From Rhizobium sp. Q54 (lineage in GTDB: Bacteria; Pseudomonadota; Alphaproteobacteria; Rickettsiales; UBA1997), in assembly GCA_945865855.1 (NCBI GenBank), contig CAMBES010000098.1:1-5326 (forward strand): a stretch of 5,326 bases of DNA, in the 5' to 3' direction. The translations under genes were made by a program, and so were the position numbers. The notes below the pieces were generated by a model. That model was given only the letters and a program-made list of their open reading frames with translations, was not told the DNA's origin and ran no database searches. This document shows positions 4,821 to 5,326 of this stretch, one piece after another; within the stretch, counting starts at the first letter, position 1, and the number at the start of each line of letters is the position of its first letter.

Positions 4821-5326
4821 TTACTTTTCTTTCAGATTGCTGCGTAAGTTATAAGAAATTCGTTTTAGCTCCATTGATGCGCGATACAATAAACCCCTAG
4901 TAATCAATGTAAAAATTTGTTTTGGTGCAATAATTGCTCTATACAATAAACCCCCCCCCCTAGGCATCCATTGCTTATTTGGCATTTGTATCATGCCGCC
5001 TTGATATCCAGCAGTGAGACAAATCGAATTCCAATATCTCATTTTATCAGTACCGAAAGTAAAACAGAGAATCATAACTGGATGTTCCGAACGCCCTGGT
5101 TTCGTAGAGTGAATAAATTTATCACCAAATAAAATTCCCTTACCAACTTGGTAATTATACTCTCGAACTTGTCCATAAATGTCATAATATAACAATCCAA
5201 ACCCATCTGAATTATCTGTGATTGGAGTCATAAAAGTGAATGCTTGATTTTTAGTATTAATCCAATCTTCATGAAAATTTGTTTTGGTGCAATTGCTGCG
5301 CTGCACAATAAAGCCTTGGTACAAGG
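4821..5326 (-). CDS. ORF with possible 2OG-Fe(II) oxygenase core, repeat-framed, partial
   Basis: The frame is open from the window's right edge, with a TTG at 5324 as the only in-window start near the end, to TAA at 4821. Numbering from that TTG, residues 18-119 look like a genuine protein core. HED (18-20) and H72 in GDKFIHSTKPG are 54 residues apart, the layout of the HxD...H iron triad of 2-oxoglutarate dioxygenases (phytanoyl-CoA-hydroxylase-like fold). They are followed by PVMILCFTFGTDKMRYW. R78 lies only six residues after the distal His, closer than a typical 2OG-binding Arg. Residues 1-17 and 122-157 are translations of a 43-bp repeat, so both ends of the original protein appear replaced, and a G10 run encodes GGG (123-125). 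Oxygenase assignment is inference from motifs; the ORF may be a nonfunctional chimera. Confidence 0.4.
   Translation of the reverse strand, partial: LYQGFIVQRSNCTKTNFHEDWINTKNQAFTFMTPITDNSDGFGLLYYDIYGQVREYNYQVGKGILFGDKFIHSTKPGRSEHPVMILCFTFGTDKMRYWNSICLTAGYQGGMIQMPNKQWMPRGGGLLYRAIIAPKQIFTLITRGLLYRASMELKRISYNLRSNLKEK
4854..4896. repeat. 43-bp repeat, copy A
   Basis: By position-by-position comparison this copy matches copy B at 32 of 43 bases. Best conserved are GTTTT near the left and ATACAATAAACCC at the right end. It starts exactly 57 bp before copy B, and both are followed by CTAG after the C run, so A and B form an in-frame tandem pair of 19-codon units. On the minus strand it reads GLLYRASMELKRIS at the end of the oxygenase-like ORF. 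Confidence 0.65.
4911..4953. repeat. 43-bp repeat, copy B
   Basis: It matches copy C at 35 of 43 bases, including 20 consecutive identical bases on the left side (4912-4931). It ends in the C10 run. On the minus strand it reads GLLYRAIIAPKQIFTL. Copy C in the equivalent frame would read ALLCSAAIAPKQIF, so the peptide frame is conserved although the ORF uses a different frame through copy C. Confidence 0.75.
4951..4960. repeat. C10 / G10 homopolymer
   Basis: Ten consecutive Cs on the plus strand (Gs in the minus-strand ORF), in otherwise AT-rich DNA. Copy A has four Cs at the same place, so copy B has gained six, a frame-preserving change. Tracts of this length are prone to slipped-strand mispairing and to sequencing error. 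A one-base change would alter the frame of the C-terminal 40 or so residues of the oxygenase-like ORF. Confidence 0.9.
5273..5315. repeat. 43-bp repeat, copy C
   Basis: Third copy, in the same orientation as A and B, starting 362 bp after copy B, a distance that is not a multiple of three. Its left edge coincides with the start of the HED segment of the oxygenase-like ORF. It contains GTGCA...TGCAC, able to form a 5-bp hairpin, and is followed by the inverted repeat CCTTG-GTA-CAAGG at the window edge, so the unit may extend beyond the window. Confidence 0.7.

Noticed and set aside
4854..5315. CRISPR array from the 43-bp repeats
   Set aside because: Only three diverged copies with very unequal spacing (14 and about 319 bp between copies), translated in frame; no CRISPR-like leader or cas gene.

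Overview
The window looks like an AT-rich stretch of an obligate intracellular alphaproteobacterium, most likely Rickettsiales. Three things point there. The 16S rRNA 3' end has an ACTGCCCGTCA decoding region and a GGATTACCTCCTT terminus, both recalled as typical of Rickettsiales. The 16S gene is not followed by tRNA-Ile, tRNA-Ala or 23S within the next ~780 bases, matching the split rRNA operon of that order. The BamD protein has alphaproteobacterial-type motifs (DIERAQ, DEHLAG, IGRY). Family-level placement cannot be made from this window.

Layout. (1) 1-254: 3' end of 16S rRNA. (2) 255-1035: no intact gene. It begins with two tandem hairpins (262-313) and a larger nested stem-loop (364-408). 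A frameshifted relic ORF on + (376-691) and a relic ORF on - (772 to about 1027) follow, the latter ending in a likely terminator. (3) 1036-3562: the functional core, an envelope-biogenesis block. lptA and lptB (minus strand, overlapping by 11 bp) encode the periplasmic bridge and cytoplasmic ATPase of lipopolysaccharide export. Diverging from them are a membrane-anchored DUF192 protein gene and bamD (plus strand, joined by a TAATG overlap). The two divergent units overlap at their 5' ends by 26 bp, so each upstream region lies inside the other's coding sequence. (4) 3563-4582: a heavily decayed IS5-type DDE transposase. (5) 4553-5326: a minus-strand accessory region with an ORF carrying a possible 2OG-Fe(II) oxygenase core, embedded in three copies of a 43-bp repeat and containing a G10 tract, followed by two very short ORFs. 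The last of these, with a good Shine-Dalgarno sequence, runs into the transposase relic and looks like a truncated gene start.

The central genes form a coherent theme: LPS transport (LptA, LptB) next to outer-membrane protein assembly (BamD). Both flanks show genome decay (frameshifts, a dead IS element, repeat insertion), as expected in a host-restricted genome. The less explained parts are the structured 16S 3' flank, the two relic ORFs beside it, and the repeat-framed oxygenase-like ORF at the right edge. No clearly new defence or biosynthetic system can be supported from the sequence.
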